From NCBI RefSeq assembly GCF_018599185.1, contig NZ_JAHFVL010000003.1, forward strand, positions 1 to 64,000: a DNA stretch of 64,000 nt. Direction: 5' to 3'. Below, piece after piece: positions 9,218-17,932 of the stretch. The notes below the pieces were generated by a model that made no database searches, was not told the DNA's origin, and saw only the letters and a list, made by a program, of their open reading frames with translations. The first letter of the stretch is position 1; each line of letters begins with the position of its first letter. Both the position numbers and the translations under genes were made by a program. The DNA is from Rhodanobacter sp. LX-99. Lineage in GTDB: Bacteria; Pseudomonadota; Gammaproteobacteria; Xanthomonadales; Rhodanobacteraceae.

Positions 9218-9988
9218 TCAGTCGACCCGCAAATCCAGTATGGCGCCACGCACCGGCGCACCCTGCGCGCTGAGCAGGTAGACCGCCGCCTTGGCCGCCG
9301 CATCCGGCAATGGCCGCTGCAGGATGTCTTCGCCGAAATACGCCAGTTGCCGCAGCGCCGTGCGCATCGGCCCGGGCAGCATCGCATGGGTGCGCAACGT
9401 GCTGCTATCGGTTTCCTCGTGCAGGATCGACACGAACCGCTCCAGCGCCGCCTTCGACGCGCCGTAAGCGCCCCAGTGCGCACGCTGCAGCAGTTCGGGA
9501 TCGTCCAGCACGAATACCACGGCGCTGTCGCCGGCCTGGCTCAGCAGCGGCAGGCAGACCTGGGTCAGCGCAAACGGCGCGTTCACGTTGACGTGCATGG
9601 CGCGCAGCCAGGCATCCGGCTTGTGCATGCTTATGGGTGTCAACCCGCCGAAACTGACGGCCGCGTGCACGATGCCGTCGAGCCGGCCGAAGTCGCGCTC
9701 CAGCCCCTCGGCCAGCGCGGCGTATTCGCGCGGCGTGGCCACCTCCATGTCCAGCGGATGGATCACCGGCTCGGCCAGGCCTTCGGCCCGCATCGCGTCG
9801 TACAGCTGTTCGAGCTGACGCTTGCGCTTGCCGGTGATCACCACCGTGGCGCCGGCGCGCGAAGCCGCGCGCGCCACCGCGCCGCCGAGCCCGCCGTAGG
9901 CGCCGGTGACCAGCACCACGCGATCGGCCAGGGTATCGGCAGCCGGCTGCCAACCTGCGGGCAACCGTGAAACGGGCAGCGTCGTCAA
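9218..9988 (-). CDS. Short-chain dehydrogenase/reductase (YciK-like)
   Basis: A 256-residue Rossmann-fold oxidoreductase with the NAD(P)-binding glycine motif VTGAYGGLGGAVAR near residue 25-38 and the catalytic YGASKAALE (Y-x-x-x-K). It most resembles the YciK type of SDR; the substrate is unknown. The best start is a TTG at 9988 that overlaps the grxD stop in the sequence TTGA, giving a 4-base overlap and likely translational coupling; no ATG occurs near it in frame. The context with a monothiol glutaredoxin is not informative about its substrate. Confidence 0.78.
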   Translation of the reverse strand: MTTLPVSRLPAGWQPAADTLADRVVLVTGAYGGLGGAVARAASRAGATVVITGKRKRQLEQLYDAMRAEGLAEPVIHPLDMEVATPREYAALAEGLERDFGRLDGIVHAAVSFGGLTPISMHKPDAWLRAMHVNVNAPFALTQVCLPLLSQAGDSAVVFVLDDPELLQRAHWGAYGASKAALERFVSILHEETDSSTLRTHAMLPGPMRTALRQLAYFGEDILQRPLPDAAAKAAVYLLSAQGAPVRGAILDLRVD

Positions 9989-10308
9989 GGCGCCACCCCG
10001 GCCACGTCGCTGGCCATGCGCGACAGCTCGCCGGCGGAGTTCAGGTCCTCGATGATGTCGCAGCCGCCGATCAGCTCGCCCTGGATGAACAACTGCGGAA
10101 AGGTCGGCCAGTTCGAGAAATGCGGCAGTGCCGCGCGGATCTGCGGATCGGCCAGCACGTTCACCGCATGGAACACGGCACCGGCTTCGGTCAACGCCTG
10201 GGCCGCACGACTGGAAAAGCCGCACATCGGAAATTCGGGCGTGCCTTTCATGAAAAGCACGATGGGGTGCGCGGCCAGCATCGCCTTGATTTGCTCGTTG
10301 ATGTCCAT
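9985..10308 (-). CDS. grxD: Monothiol glutaredoxin, Grx4 family
   Basis: A 107-residue protein with the CGFS active site at residues 29-32, a GSH/Fe-S-binding WPTFPQLFIQGELIGGCDII motif region and the usual Grx4 length. Grx4 proteins bind a [2Fe-2S] cluster bridged between two subunits and move clusters or sense iron in the cytoplasm. The start MDINEQIKAML at 10308 aligns with known family N-termini; an in-frame ATG at 10323 would add five residues. The downstream SDR gene overlaps by four bases, and sodB is divergent, so redox and iron genes share this short promoter region. Confidence 0.88.
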   Translation of the reverse strand: MDINEQIKAMLAAHPIVLFMKGTPEFPMCGFSSRAAQALTEAGAVFHAVNVLADPQIRAALPHFSNWPTFPQLFIQGELIGGCDIIEDLNSAGELSRMASDVAGVAP

Positions 10309-10421
10309 AGCTCGGTGTTTCATCTTTACAATGCAGGCAGACCGATATTGTATCAGTCACCCGTCGGCTGCCGTTTGCTGCGCCGACACATCTCCCCCAG
10401 CCACCGCTAAGGAGCCTCATC

Positions 10422-11000
10422 ATGGCGATCGAACTTCCACCGCTTCCGTACGAAAAGAACGCACTGGAGCCGCACATTTCCGCCGAAACGCTGGAGTACC
10501 ACTACGGCAAGCACCACCAGGCCTACGTGACCAACCTCAACAAGCTGATCGAAGGCACCGAGTTCGCGAACGCGCCGCTCGAGGAAATCATCAAGAAGTC
10601 GTCCGGCGGCGTGTTCAACAACGCCGCGCAGATCTGGAACCACACGTTCTACTGGAACTCGATGAGTCCGAAGGGCGGCGGCGCACCGAGCGGCAAGCTG
10701 GCCGACGCGATCAACAAGGCGTTCGGCTCGTTCGATAAGTTCAAGGAAGAATTCAGCAAGTCCGCCGCCGGCAACTTCGGCTCCGGCTGGACCTGGCTGG
10801 TGCAGCGCCCGGACGGCTCGCTCGGCATCGTCAACACCTCGAACGCGGCTACCCCGATCACCGGCAGCGACAAGCCGCTGTTCACCACCGACGTGTGGGA
10901 ACACGCCTACTACATCGACTACCGCAACGCCCGTCCGAAGTACGTGGAAGCGTTCTGGAATCTGGTGAACTGGGAATTCGCGGCCAGCAACCTGGCCTGA
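10422..11000 (+). CDS. sodB: Superoxide dismutase, iron type
   Basis: A 192-residue Fe/Mn superoxide dismutase. Metal ligands are His27, His74, Asp157 and His161, in the order expected for the family. [26 protein letters not shown] and [13 protein letters not shown] are present. The length and the alanine/glutamine positions point to the iron-preferring SodB subgroup. It converts superoxide to hydrogen peroxide and oxygen in the cytoplasm. AAGGAGC precedes the ATG by a good distance. It is monocistronic with its own terminator and is divergent from grxD. Confidence 0.95.
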   Translation: MAIELPPLPYEKNALEPHISAETLEYHYGKHHQAYVTNLNKLIEGTEFANAPLEEIIKKSSGGVFNNAAQIWNHTFYWNSMSPKGGGAPSGKLADAINKAFGSFDKFKEEFSKSAAGNFGSGWTWLVQRPDGSLGIVNTSNAATPITGSDKPLFTTDVWEHAYYIDYRNARPKYVEAFWNLVNWEFAASNLA

Positions 11001-11020
11001 TTCCCCCGGCTGAAACAGGA

Positions 11021-11046
11021 ACGGAGCCCTCGCGGCTCCGTTTTTT
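11021..11046 (+). terminator. Rho-independent terminator of sodB
   Basis: Stem ACGGAGCC/GGCTCCGT with a short CTCGC loop, followed directly by TTTTTT. It begins 21 bp after the sodB stop codon. Confidence 0.9.
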
Positions 11047-11067
11047 ATGCCAGCGCCTGCGCTTCGC

Positions 11068-12222
11068 TCAACCGAGTTCCGGCAGCACCGGCGCCACTTG
11101 CACCTCGCGCCCCAGCGCACTGGCAATCCCGCCCAATCGCGCTGCCAGCTGGCCGGCATCCGGCGCGCACACCGTGGCATGGCCTACCTTGCGGCCCGGC
11201 CGGGCCTGCTTGCCGTAGTCGTGCCAGTGCGCGTCGACCGCCTGCAGTACCGCCGAGGCGTCGGGCAGCTCGCCGATCCAGTTGAACATCGCCGACATGC
11301 CGCGCGCTCCGGTATCGCCCAGCGGCAGGCCGAGCACTGCGCGCACATGGTTCTCGAACTGGCTGGTGCGCGCGCCCTCGATGGTCCAGTGGCCGGAGTT
11401 GTGCACGCGCGGCGCCATCTCGTTGCCCAACAGCTCGCCGTCCCTGACGAACAGCTCCAGCGCGAACACGCCGACGTAACCCAGCCGCTCGGCCAGCGTG
11501 CGGGCCAGTTCGGTGGCGCGCGGCTGCAGCAGTTCGATGTCCGGCGCCGGCGCCAGGCTCATCGACAGCACGCCGTCGACGTGCCAGTTGCGGGTCAGCG
11601 GCCAGGTGCGGAAATCGCCGTCGCGGCTGCGCACGGCAAGCACCGACAGTTCGCGCTCGAACGGCACGAACGCTTCCAGGATCAGGCCATGTTTCGACGC
11701 CTGCGCGCCAAGCGCGGCCCACGCCGCATCCGCATCGGCCGGTTCGCGCAGCCGGAACTGGCCCTTGCCGTCGTAGCCGAGCCGGCGCGTCTTCAGGATC
11801 GCCGGTGCGCCGACCGCGGCCAGTGCCTGATCCAGCTGTTCGCGCGTATCCACCGTCATGAAGTCCGGAGTGGGCAGGCCGCACTCGCGGAACAGGGTCT
11901 TCTCGGCCAGGCGATCCTGCGCCACCGCCAGCGCCTGCGGTGCGGGGAATACCGCGACCCGCTCGGCCAGCCAGTGTGCCGTCTCGGCCGGCACGTTCTC
12001 GAAATCGAAGGTGACCACGTCGACCCGGGCGGCAAATGCCTCCAGGGCGGCGTAGTCGGTCCAGTCGGCCACTACCAGCGGCGCGACCTGCCCCGCACAG
12101 GCGTCAGCGGAACTGTCCACCGCCAGGGTTTTCACGCCCAGCGGTGCCGCCGCCAGCGCCAGCATGCGCGCCAGCTGTCCACCTCCGAGTACGCCCAGCA
12201 CGGGCTGTCGCCGTTCGCTCAC
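11068..12222 (-). CDS. purK: 5-(Carboxyamino)imidazole ribonucleotide synthase
   Basis: A 384-residue ATP-grasp enzyme. [14 protein letters not shown] marks the N-terminal domain, followed by the ATP-grasp core ([16 protein letters not shown], and [18 protein letters not shown] at the carboxyphosphate/metal site). PurK uses ATP and bicarbonate to carboxylate AIR to N5-CAIR, the substrate of PurE. The chosen GTG start at 12222 overlaps the purE stop as GTGA (4 bases), implying translational coupling; upstream in-frame residues lie wholly within purE. Confidence 0.93.
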   Translation of the reverse strand: MSERRQPVLGVLGGGQLARMLALAAAPLGVKTLAVDSSADACAGQVAPLVVADWTDYAALEAFAARVDVVTFDFENVPAETAHWLAERVAVFPAPQALAVAQDRLAEKTLFRECGLPTPDFMTVDTREQLDQALAAVGAPAILKTRRLGYDGKGQFRLREPADADAAWAALGAQASKHGLILEAFVPFERELSVLAVRSRDGDFRTWPLTRNWHVDGVLSMSLAPAPDIELLQPRATELARTLAERLGYVGVFALELFVRDGELLGNEMAPRVHNSGHWTIEGARTSQFENHVRAVLGLPLGDTGARGMSAMFNWIGELPDASAVLQAVDAHWHDYGKQARPGRKVGHATVCAPDAGQLAARLGGIASALGREVQVAPVLPELG

Positions 12223-12719
12223 TGGCGCGGGTCCGGCTGCTCGATCACGGCCTGGGTCTGGCGTGCGCGCCAATTGTCCAGCGACGCGGCCAATGCCGGA
12301 TCGTGCAAGGCCAGCACCGCCACGGCCAGCAAGCCGGCATTCACCGCGCCGGCACGGCCGATCGCCAGGGTGCCGACCGGGATGCCGGCCGGCATCTGCG
12401 CGATCGACAGCAGCGAATCCATCCCGTTCAGCGCCTTCGACTGCACCGGCACGCCGAACACGGGCAAGCGGGTCTTCGCCGCCAGCATGCCGGGCAGATG
12501 GGCGGCGCCGCCGGCACCGGCGATGATCACCTGGATGCCGCGCGCCGGGGCCTGCTCGGCGTAGCTGAACAGCAAATCCGGTGTGCGATGGGCGGAAACC
12601 ACCCGCACTTCATGCGCCACGCCCAGCTCGGTCAGCACGTTCGCGCTGTGCTGCATGGTTTCCCAATCCGAACGCGAGCCCATCACGACGCCAACGCGCG
12701 GTCTGCTTGTTCCTGTCAT
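12219..12719 (-). CDS. purE: N5-carboxyaminoimidazole ribonucleotide mutase
   Basis: A 166-residue class I PurE with [14 protein letters not shown] at the N-terminus, [22 protein letters not shown] and [20 protein letters not shown], all family signatures. It rearranges N5-CAIR to CAIR in de novo purine synthesis. It is first in a purEK operon. The ATG at 12719 (MTGTSRPRV) is preferred over a TTG 15 bases further upstream. Confidence 0.94.
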   Translation of the reverse strand: MTGTSRPRVGVVMGSRSDWETMQHSANVLTELGVAHEVRVVSAHRTPDLLFSYAEQAPARGIQVIIAGAGGAAHLPGMLAAKTRLPVFGVPVQSKALNGMDSLLSIAQMPAGIPVGTLAIGRAGAVNAGLLAVAVLALHDPALAASLDNWRARQTQAVIEQPDPRQ

Positions 12720-12783
12720 GGCCGGACCGTCCAAAAACGGCTATTGTACGGGCTTTCCCTACCCCGGCACACCCAAGCGATCC

Positions 12784-13053
12784 ATGGACAAGCGCCTACT
12801 CGACATCCTGTGCTGCCCGGTCAGCAAAACGCCACTGCGCCCGCTGGGCAAGCGCGAGCTTGATGCGCTGAACGACGCCATCGGCGCCGGCAAGGTCGAC
12901 ACCGTGGCCGGGGTCGCCGTGCGCGAGCGGATCAGCGAGGGCCTGATCACCACCGACCACAAGGTGATCTACCGGATCGAGGACGGCATTCCGGTGATGC
13001 TGCCCGAGGAAGGCATCGGCACCACCCAACTGGCCGGCTTCCCCGCAGCCTGA
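12784..13053 (+). CDS. Trm112 family protein (YcaR-like)
   Basis: An 89-residue Trm112/YcaR protein. It opens MDKRLLDILCCPVSKTPL, the family's hallmark with the C-P zinc-ribbon remnant, and ends with the YRIEDGIPVMLPEE signature. In eukaryotes and archaea Trm112 activates methyltransferases; the bacterial role is not well defined. It is longer than YcaR (60) because of an insert at about residues 28-57. It is divergent from purEK. Confidence 0.87.
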   Translation: MDKRLLDILCCPVSKTPLRPLGKRELDALNDAIGAGKVDTVAGVAVRERISEGLITTDHKVIYRIEDGIPVMLPEEGIGTTQLAGFPAA

Positions 13054-13178
13054 AGCCGTACTGGCGGTTCCCGGCGGATACCCGCGCATGACACGGACAC
13101 CCGCTTTGCCTTATCGTCGACACCTGCGCGGCCCGTCCTGGATTCAGCTGCGCATCGCAATGCTTCAGGGGTTTGGCG

Positions 13179-15431
13179 ATGAACGAAGCCAGTGATCCAT
13201 CCCGAGTCATCAGCCTGAGCCAGCGCCTGGATCCGGCCAGCGAGCGCGTCGGCGAGTTGCTGGGTGCGGTGCGCAACATCGCCAGCAAGCGCTTGCAGCA
13301 ATGGGTCGGCAACGCCTTCGAACACGTCGATGACGCGCTGTTCGACCTGGCCGAGAAAGCCGAGAACAATGCGGCCCAGATGCATTACTTCGACGGCATG
13401 CGCGAGGTGCGCAAGCGCCGTCCGGCGGTGGAACGCAGCTTCCTGGGCGCGATCAGCCGCAACATCGGCGAACTGGCCCATCCGCCGCAGCAGTCGCCCG
13501 GCTCGTCGACGTCGTTTGGCGCGGTCGAGCTGACCCTGGTGGCTGACAACGAGCTGGAAGAGTCGCTGGCGATCACCAGCATGATCGGCAAGAACGAATC
13601 GCGCCTGTCGCGCGACCTGTTCGCGGTCAACCAGCGGCTGTCGGTGATCTGCGGCGGCCGCAAGGTCGAGGACGCCAGCAATCCGGTGGCTCCGGCGATC
13701 CTGGCGCAGGCGTTCCGCCAGGCGTTGCACGAACTCAGCGCCGACATGCGGGTCAAGCTGATCATCTACAAGCTGTTCGACCGCTACGTGCTGTCGTCGC
13801 TGGAAGAGCTCTACCAGGAAATCAATACCGAGCTGGTGCGTGCCGGCGTGCTGCCGCAGCTGCGCCACGAAGTGCCGCGTGGCGACGCGAAGGCCGCGGG
13901 CGCTGCCGGCCAGGCGACGGACGAAGCGGCCGGCGAGATTCCCAGCGACCTGCTGCAGACCCTGCATGCGCTGTTCAGCGCGCGCCGCGGCCCTGCCGTC
14001 GGCGCCGGCATGCACGCGCTATCGAACGGCCCGCTGCCATCGGCGAACGAATTGCTCGGCGCACTCAGCGTGCTGCAGAGCCAGATCGCCAGCGCCGGCC
14101 CGTTGCCGTACGCGCAGCCGGACGATGCCGCCGCGCTCACCCGCGAGGTGTTGCAGCTGAAGGGCCAGTTGCTGACCCAGATCGGCGCGCTGCGCGGCGA
14201 GAGGCCCAGCCATGTCGCGACCATCGACGAGGACACCATCGACCTGGTCGGCATGCTGTTCGAATTCATCCTGGAGGACCGCAACCTGCCCGCCGCCATG
14301 CAAGTCATGCTGGCGCGGCTGCAGATCCCCTACCTCAAGGCGGCGATCCTCGACCGCAAGCTGTTCGCGCATCGCCAGCATCCGGCGCGGCGACTGCTGG
14401 ACTGCCTGGCCGAACAGGCCAAGAGCTGGTCGGAGGAATCCGACCGCGACCGTCGCCTGCACGACAAGGTGAAGTCGATCGTCGACCAGTTGCTGCATGA
14501 CTTCGACGACGACATGGGCATCTTCGAACGCCTGCTGGTCGATCTGCAGCAATTCCAGGACATCAACAAGCGCCGCTCCGAGCTGGCCGAGCAGCGCGTG
14601 GCCGAATCCACCCGTGGCCGCGAGAAACTCGAGCAGGCGCGCCGCCGCGCCGCCCGCGAGATCCTCGACCGCATCGGCGAGCACAAGCTGCCGCCGCTGG
14701 TGCACGGCGTGCTGGCCCGTGCCTGGGCCAACCACCTGGTGCTGACCCTGCTGCGCCAGGGCGAAACCTCGCCCGAGTTCAAGGGCGCGCTGCGTTTCGT
14801 CGACGACTTCATCGCCAGCACCAAGCCGGCCGTCACCCCGGAAAGCCGGCAGATGCTGCGGCAGATGCTGCCCGGGATCGAGCGTGCGCTGCGCCAGGGC
14901 CTGGCCAACGTGGCATTCCAGGAACAGGACATCGAGCGCCTGCTGGGCCAGTTGCACACCTATTACCGGCAGCAGCTCGGCGAAACACTGGATGCCACCG
15001 AGGTGGTCGCCGTCGACGAAGACGCCGCCATGCTGGCGATCCCCGACAGCATCCAGCCGGTCATCGACCACGACGCCACGCCGCAGGACAGCATCGAAGA
15101 AGACATCGTCGAGGCGCCGCTGGACAGCCCGGAATGGCACCAGGTGCAAGCATTGCAACCCGGTACCTGGCTGGAATTCTGCCTGCCCGACGAACCGATG
15201 ACCCGCGCCAAGCTGTCGTGGATCAGCCCGATGAGCGGCCGCTACCTGTTCGTCAACCGGCGCGGCCTGAAGGTGGCCGACTACTCGCCGCAGGAGCTGA
15301 CCGTGCTGCTCACCGACGGCCAGGCCCGCATGCTCGCCGCCAACGCGCTGTTCGACCGCGCGATGAGCGCCATCGTCGACAAGCTGAGCCAACCCGACAC
15401 CGCCCCGCCCGCGGGTACGGCCGCCGAATGA
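13179..15431 (+). CDS. DUF1631 family protein
   Basis: A 750-residue protein matching the DUF1631 family of gammaproteobacteria; no enzymatic motif is visible. It is rich in charged helices, with coiled-coil-prone stretches around the middle (for example after FERLLVDLQQFQDINKRR). The last 150 residues form a compact domain (LQPGTWLEFCLPDEPMTR, then LSWISPMSGRYLFVNRRG) that resembles a PilZ-like or translation-related beta fold by eye. No signal peptide or membrane segment, so it is cytoplasmic. The ATG at 13179 is preceded by CAGGGG. Its stop overlaps the nadC start (ATGA), so the two are translationally coupled. Function unknown. Confidence 0.82.
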   Translation: MNEASDPSRVISLSQRLDPASERVGELLGAVRNIASKRLQQWVGNAFEHVDDALFDLAEKAENNAAQMHYFDGMREVRKRRPAVERSFLGAISRNIGELAHPPQQSPGSSTSFGAVELTLVADNELEESLAITSMIGKNESRLSRDLFAVNQRLSVICGGRKVEDASNPVAPAILAQAFRQALHELSADMRVKLIIYKLFDRYVLSSLEELYQEINTELVRAGVLPQLRHEVPRGDAKAAGAAGQATDEAAGEIPSDLLQTLHALFSARRGPAVGAGMHALSNGPLPSANELLGALSVLQSQIASAGPLPYAQPDDAAALTREVLQLKGQLLTQIGALRGERPSHVATIDEDTIDLVGMLFEFILEDRNLPAAMQVMLARLQIPYLKAAILDRKLFAHRQHPARRLLDCLAEQAKSWSEESDRDRRLHDKVKSIVDQLLHDFDDDMGIFERLLVDLQQFQDINKRRSELAEQRVAESTRGREKLEQARRRAAREILDRIGEHKLPPLVHGVLARAWANHLVLTLLRQGETSPEFKGALRFVDDFIASTKPAVTPESRQMLRQMLPGIERALRQGLANVAFQEQDIERLLGQLHTYYRQQLGETLDATEVVAVDEDAAMLAIPDSIQPVIDHDATPQDSIEEDIVEAPLDSPEWHQVQALQPGTWLEFCLPDEPMTRAKLSWISPMSGRYLFVNRRGLKVADYSPQELTVLLTDGQARMLAANALFDRAMSAIVDKLSQPDTAPPAGTAAE

Positions 15432-16285
15432 GCCAGGTTCCATCGTTCGCGGCGCCGGACGCCGCGCAGATCGCCATCGATATCGAACGCGCCCTCGCCG
15501 AAGACCTCGGCCAGGGCGACGCCACCGCTGGACTGCTGCCGGTCGACGCCCAGGCCCATGCCGTGCTGACCTGCCGCGATGCGGCGGTGATTGCCGGCAC
15601 GGCATGGTTCGACGCCTGCTTCCGGCGGTTCGACCCGGCCGTGCGGATCGACTGGCAGGTCCGCGACGGCGACCGGGTTGCCCCCGGCGCGGTGATCTGC
15701 CGCCTGTCCGGACATGCCCGTTCGCTGGTCACCGCGGAACGCTCGGCGCTGAACTTCCTGCAGTTGCTGTCCGCCACCGCGACGGTGACCGCGGACTATG
15801 TCGCCGCCGTCGCTGGCACAGCAGTGCGCGTGCTGGACACCCGCAAGACCATTCCCGGCCTGCGCCTGGCGCAGAAATACGCAGTGCGCTGCGGCGGCGG
15901 CCACAACCAGCGCATGGGCCTGTACGACGCGATCCTGGTCAAGGAAAACCACATCATCGCCGCCGGCAGCATCGCCGCCGCCGTGCAGGCGGCGCGTCGG
16001 CTGCACCCGGACCTGCTGCTCGAGGTCGAGGTCGAGAACCTCGACGAACTGGAGCAGGCGCTGCAGGCCGGCGTGGACCGGATCATGCTGGACAATTTCG
16101 GGCTGGCGCAGATGCGCGAGGCGGTGCGGCACACCGCCGGCCGCGTGCCGCTGGAAGTATCCGGCAACGTCGACCTGCGCACGATCGGCGAATACGCGCA
16201 CACCGGCGTCGACTTCATCTCGGTCGGCGCACTGACCAAGCACGTGCACGCCGTCGACCTGTCGCTGCGCCTGCAACTGGACTGA
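15428..16285 (+). CDS. nadC: Nicotinate-nucleotide pyrophosphorylase (carboxylating)
   Basis: A 285-residue quinolinate phosphoribosyltransferase. Seen are DTRKTIPGLRLAQKYAVRCGGGHNQRMGLYD split over residues 138-167 (PRPP and quinolinate contacts), KENHI, and EVEVENLDEL. It converts quinolinate and PRPP to nicotinate mononucleotide, CO2 and pyrophosphate in NAD synthesis. Length is typical. The ATG overlaps the upstream stop by four bases. DUF3301 follows 43 bp later on the same strand. Confidence 0.94.
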   Translation: MSQVPSFAAPDAAQIAIDIERALAEDLGQGDATAGLLPVDAQAHAVLTCRDAAVIAGTAWFDACFRRFDPAVRIDWQVRDGDRVAPGAVICRLSGHARSLVTAERSALNFLQLLSATATVTADYVAAVAGTAVRVLDTRKTIPGLRLAQKYAVRCGGGHNQRMGLYDAILVKENHIIAAGSIAAAVQAARRLHPDLLLEVEVENLDELEQALQAGVDRIMLDNFGLAQMREAVRHTAGRVPLEVSGNVDLRTIGEYAHTGVDFISVGALTKHVHAVDLSLRLQLD

Positions 16286-16328
16286 ACGCCAGCTTGCGCC
16301 CGGCCGCCTGCGCCCACACACTGCGGGG

Positions 16329-16736
16329 ATGAGCGACCTTTCCAACCTGTTGCTGCTGCTGGCGCTTGGCGCCATCGTGGGGCTGTGGCTGAAGCTCAGC
16401 GTGGCGCGCGAACGCGCCGTGCAGGAAGCGCGGCAGCAATGCCAGCAGCACGGCCTGCAACTGCTCGACGAAACCGTCGGCCTGCGCGGCGTGCGCCTGC
16501 GCCGCGTCAACGGCCTGCGCATGATCGAGCGCTGCTACGGCTTCGAGGTGAGCATCGACGGCCACGACCGCGAATCGGGCCGGCTGTGGATGATCGGCAA
16601 CGCGCTCAGCAGCCTGAGCCTGCCCACGATCGAACTGCTGCCGCACGAGGAGGTCGCCGCACGGAGCAACGCCCTGCCCCCGCCGTCCGGCAACGTCGTG
16701 CCACTGCGCCCGCGTCCGCGCGACCGGCTGAACTGA
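16329..16736 (+). CDS. DUF3301 domain-containing membrane protein
   Basis: A 135-residue protein with one N-terminal transmembrane helix (LLLLLALGAIVGLWL) and a cytoplasmic DUF3301 core (QCQQHGLQLLDETVGLRG, then a FEVSIDGHDRESGRLW region). The C-terminal 30 residues are Pro/Arg-rich and probably disordered. Function unknown. It may form an operon with DUF1631 and nadC. Confidence 0.82.
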   Translation: MSDLSNLLLLLALGAIVGLWLKLSVARERAVQEARQQCQQHGLQLLDETVGLRGVRLRRVNGLRMIERCYGFEVSIDGHDRESGRLWMIGNALSSLSLPTIELLPHEEVAARSNALPPPSGNVVPLRPRPRDRLN

Positions 16737-16742
16737 ACACCA

Positions 16743-16772
16743 GTCGCGTTCGCCCGCTCCGGCGAACGCGAC
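16743..16772. terminator. Hairpin between convergent DUF3301 and sspB genes
   Basis: A 12-bp perfect stem GTCGCGTTCGCC/GGCGAACGCGAC with loop CGCTCC lies exactly between two converging genes. There is no T-run on either side, so it could act as a hairpin-only terminator or mRNA 3'-end stabiliser. Confidence 0.5.
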
Positions 16773-16781
16773 AGCGGATTC

Positions 16782-17210
16782 CTACTTGACCACCCGCAGA
16801 TGCGGCGTGCTGCGCTTCGGCTTGTCGCCGCCGGCGTTGGCGCCCGGCGCCGGCGCGGTGTCGTCGGGCCCGGGAGCGGGCGGCGGCGTGTCGCCGCCTT
16901 CTTCCTCGGCCGGGAACATCATGCCCTGGCCGTTTTCCTGCGCGTACAGCGCCAGCACGGCCTGCACCGGGATCTGGATCGCCTGACTGACCCCGGAAAA
17001 ACGCGCCTGGAAGCTGATCCACTCGTTGCCGAGATCGAGGTTCGCCACCGCGCGCATCGCCAGGTTGAGCACCACCTGGCCGTTCTTGACCACCTGCGGC
17101 GGCACCCGCACCCCGGCAAACCCGGCGTCGACCAGCACGTACGGGGTCAGGTTGTTGTCGCTGATCCAGTCATAGATCGCCCGCAGCAGGTACGGGCGAT
17201 TGGTGGTCAT
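16782..17210 (-). CDS. sspB: ClpXP protease specificity-enhancing factor SspB
   Basis: A 142-residue protein. The structured substrate-binding domain opens NRPYLLRAIYDWI and includes VVLNLAMRAVANLDLGNEWISF. A Pro/Asp/Gly-rich flexible tail follows and ends PHLRVVK, the conserved C-terminal peptide (L-R-V-V-K) that docks on the ClpX zinc domain. SspB brings ssrA-tagged proteins to ClpXP. I use the ATG at 17210 (MTTNRPYL), 10 bp after the sspA stop; an ATG at 17234 inside sspA would add eight residues. It follows sspA as in many proteobacteria. Confidence 0.92.
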   Translation of the reverse strand: MTTNRPYLLRAIYDWISDNNLTPYVLVDAGFAGVRVPPQVVKNGQVVLNLAMRAVANLDLGNEWISFQARFSGVSQAIQIPVQAVLALYAQENGQGMMFPAEEEGGDTPPPAPGPDDTAPAPGANAGGDKPKRSTPHLRVVK

Positions 17211-17220
17211 CGGTACTGCT

Positions 17221-17859
17221 TCATTCTTGCTCATGGACTTGCCGCATCGCCTTTTCCTGATCGGTCATGCTGCGCGCAAAACCCTGACTATGGAACAAAC
17301 GCTCGCCGTAATCGATCACCGGCTTGCCCTCGCGCCCCAGATCCACGCCCAGCCAGGGCAGCCGCCAGATCACCGGCGCCACCAGGCAGTCGGCCAGGCT
17401 CATTTCCGGGTTGAGGAAGAATTTCGCGGCCTTGAACAGCGGCACCGAGGACAGCAGGTGCCCGCGCAGGCGCTTGCGCGCCGCATCCGCGGGCCGGCCG
17501 CCGGCGCGGATGATGTCCACTTCGGTCAGCCAGTCCTTCTCGATGCGTACCGCGGCCACCCGCAGGCGCGCACGCGACTGCGGATCGATCGGCATCAGCG
17601 GCGGATGCGGGTAGCGTTCGTCGAGGTATTCGCAGACCACCGAGGTATCGAACAAGGTGAGGTCACGATCGACCAGGGTCGGCGTACTGGCATACGGGTT
17701 CAGGTCGACCAGGTCTTCCGGCGGCTTGGCCGGGTCCACCAGGACCCGTTCATAGCTGACCCCTTTGGCGGCCAGCACCAGCCGGGCGCGATGACATTGC
17801 ACGTCGTCGGCGGTGGTGTAGAGCGTCAGTACGCTACGTGAGCGAGCGCTTGGGACCAT
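17221..17859 (-). CDS. sspA: Stringent starvation protein A (GST-fold)
   Basis: A 212-residue glutathione-S-transferase-fold protein: thioredoxin-like N-terminal half (LTLYTTADDVQCHRARLVLAAKGV, split here; then NPYASTPTLVDRDLTLFDTSVVCEYLDERYP) and an all-alpha C-terminal half with PVIWRLPWLG. SspA binds RNA polymerase with sigma-70 in E. coli and does not act as a glutathione transferase. The ATG at 17859 is used; one at 17865 is equally possible. It lies between petABC and sspB, a conserved arrangement in beta- and gammaproteobacteria. Confidence 0.92.
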   Translation of the reverse strand: MVPSARSRSVLTLYTTADDVQCHRARLVLAAKGVSYERVLVDPAKPPEDLVDLNPYASTPTLVDRDLTLFDTSVVCEYLDERYPHPPLMPIDPQSRARLRVAAVRIEKDWLTEVDIIRAGGRPADAARKRLRGHLLSSVPLFKAAKFFLNPEMSLADCLVAPVIWRLPWLGVDLGREGKPVIDYGERLFHSQGFARSMTDQEKAMRQVHEQE

Positions 17860-17882
17860 GCGCAATTCCCCATCGGTGAGAC

Positions 17883-17911
17883 GACTGCGGCGGCTCGTAG
17901 CCGCCGCAGTC
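17883..17911 (-). terminator. Strong hairpin downstream of petC
   Basis: A 13-bp perfect stem GACTGCGGCGGCT/AGCCGCCGCAGTC with loop CGT, in the petC-sspA gap. It lacks a T-run, so it may be a transcript end or a repeat-derived hairpin. Confidence 0.45.
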
Positions 17912-17932
17912 GGATAATGCCATCCAGGCTGC

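Noticed and set aside
17883..17911. Classical terminator of petABC
   Set aside because: The stem is strong but there is no T-run; I keep it as a hairpin of uncertain role only.
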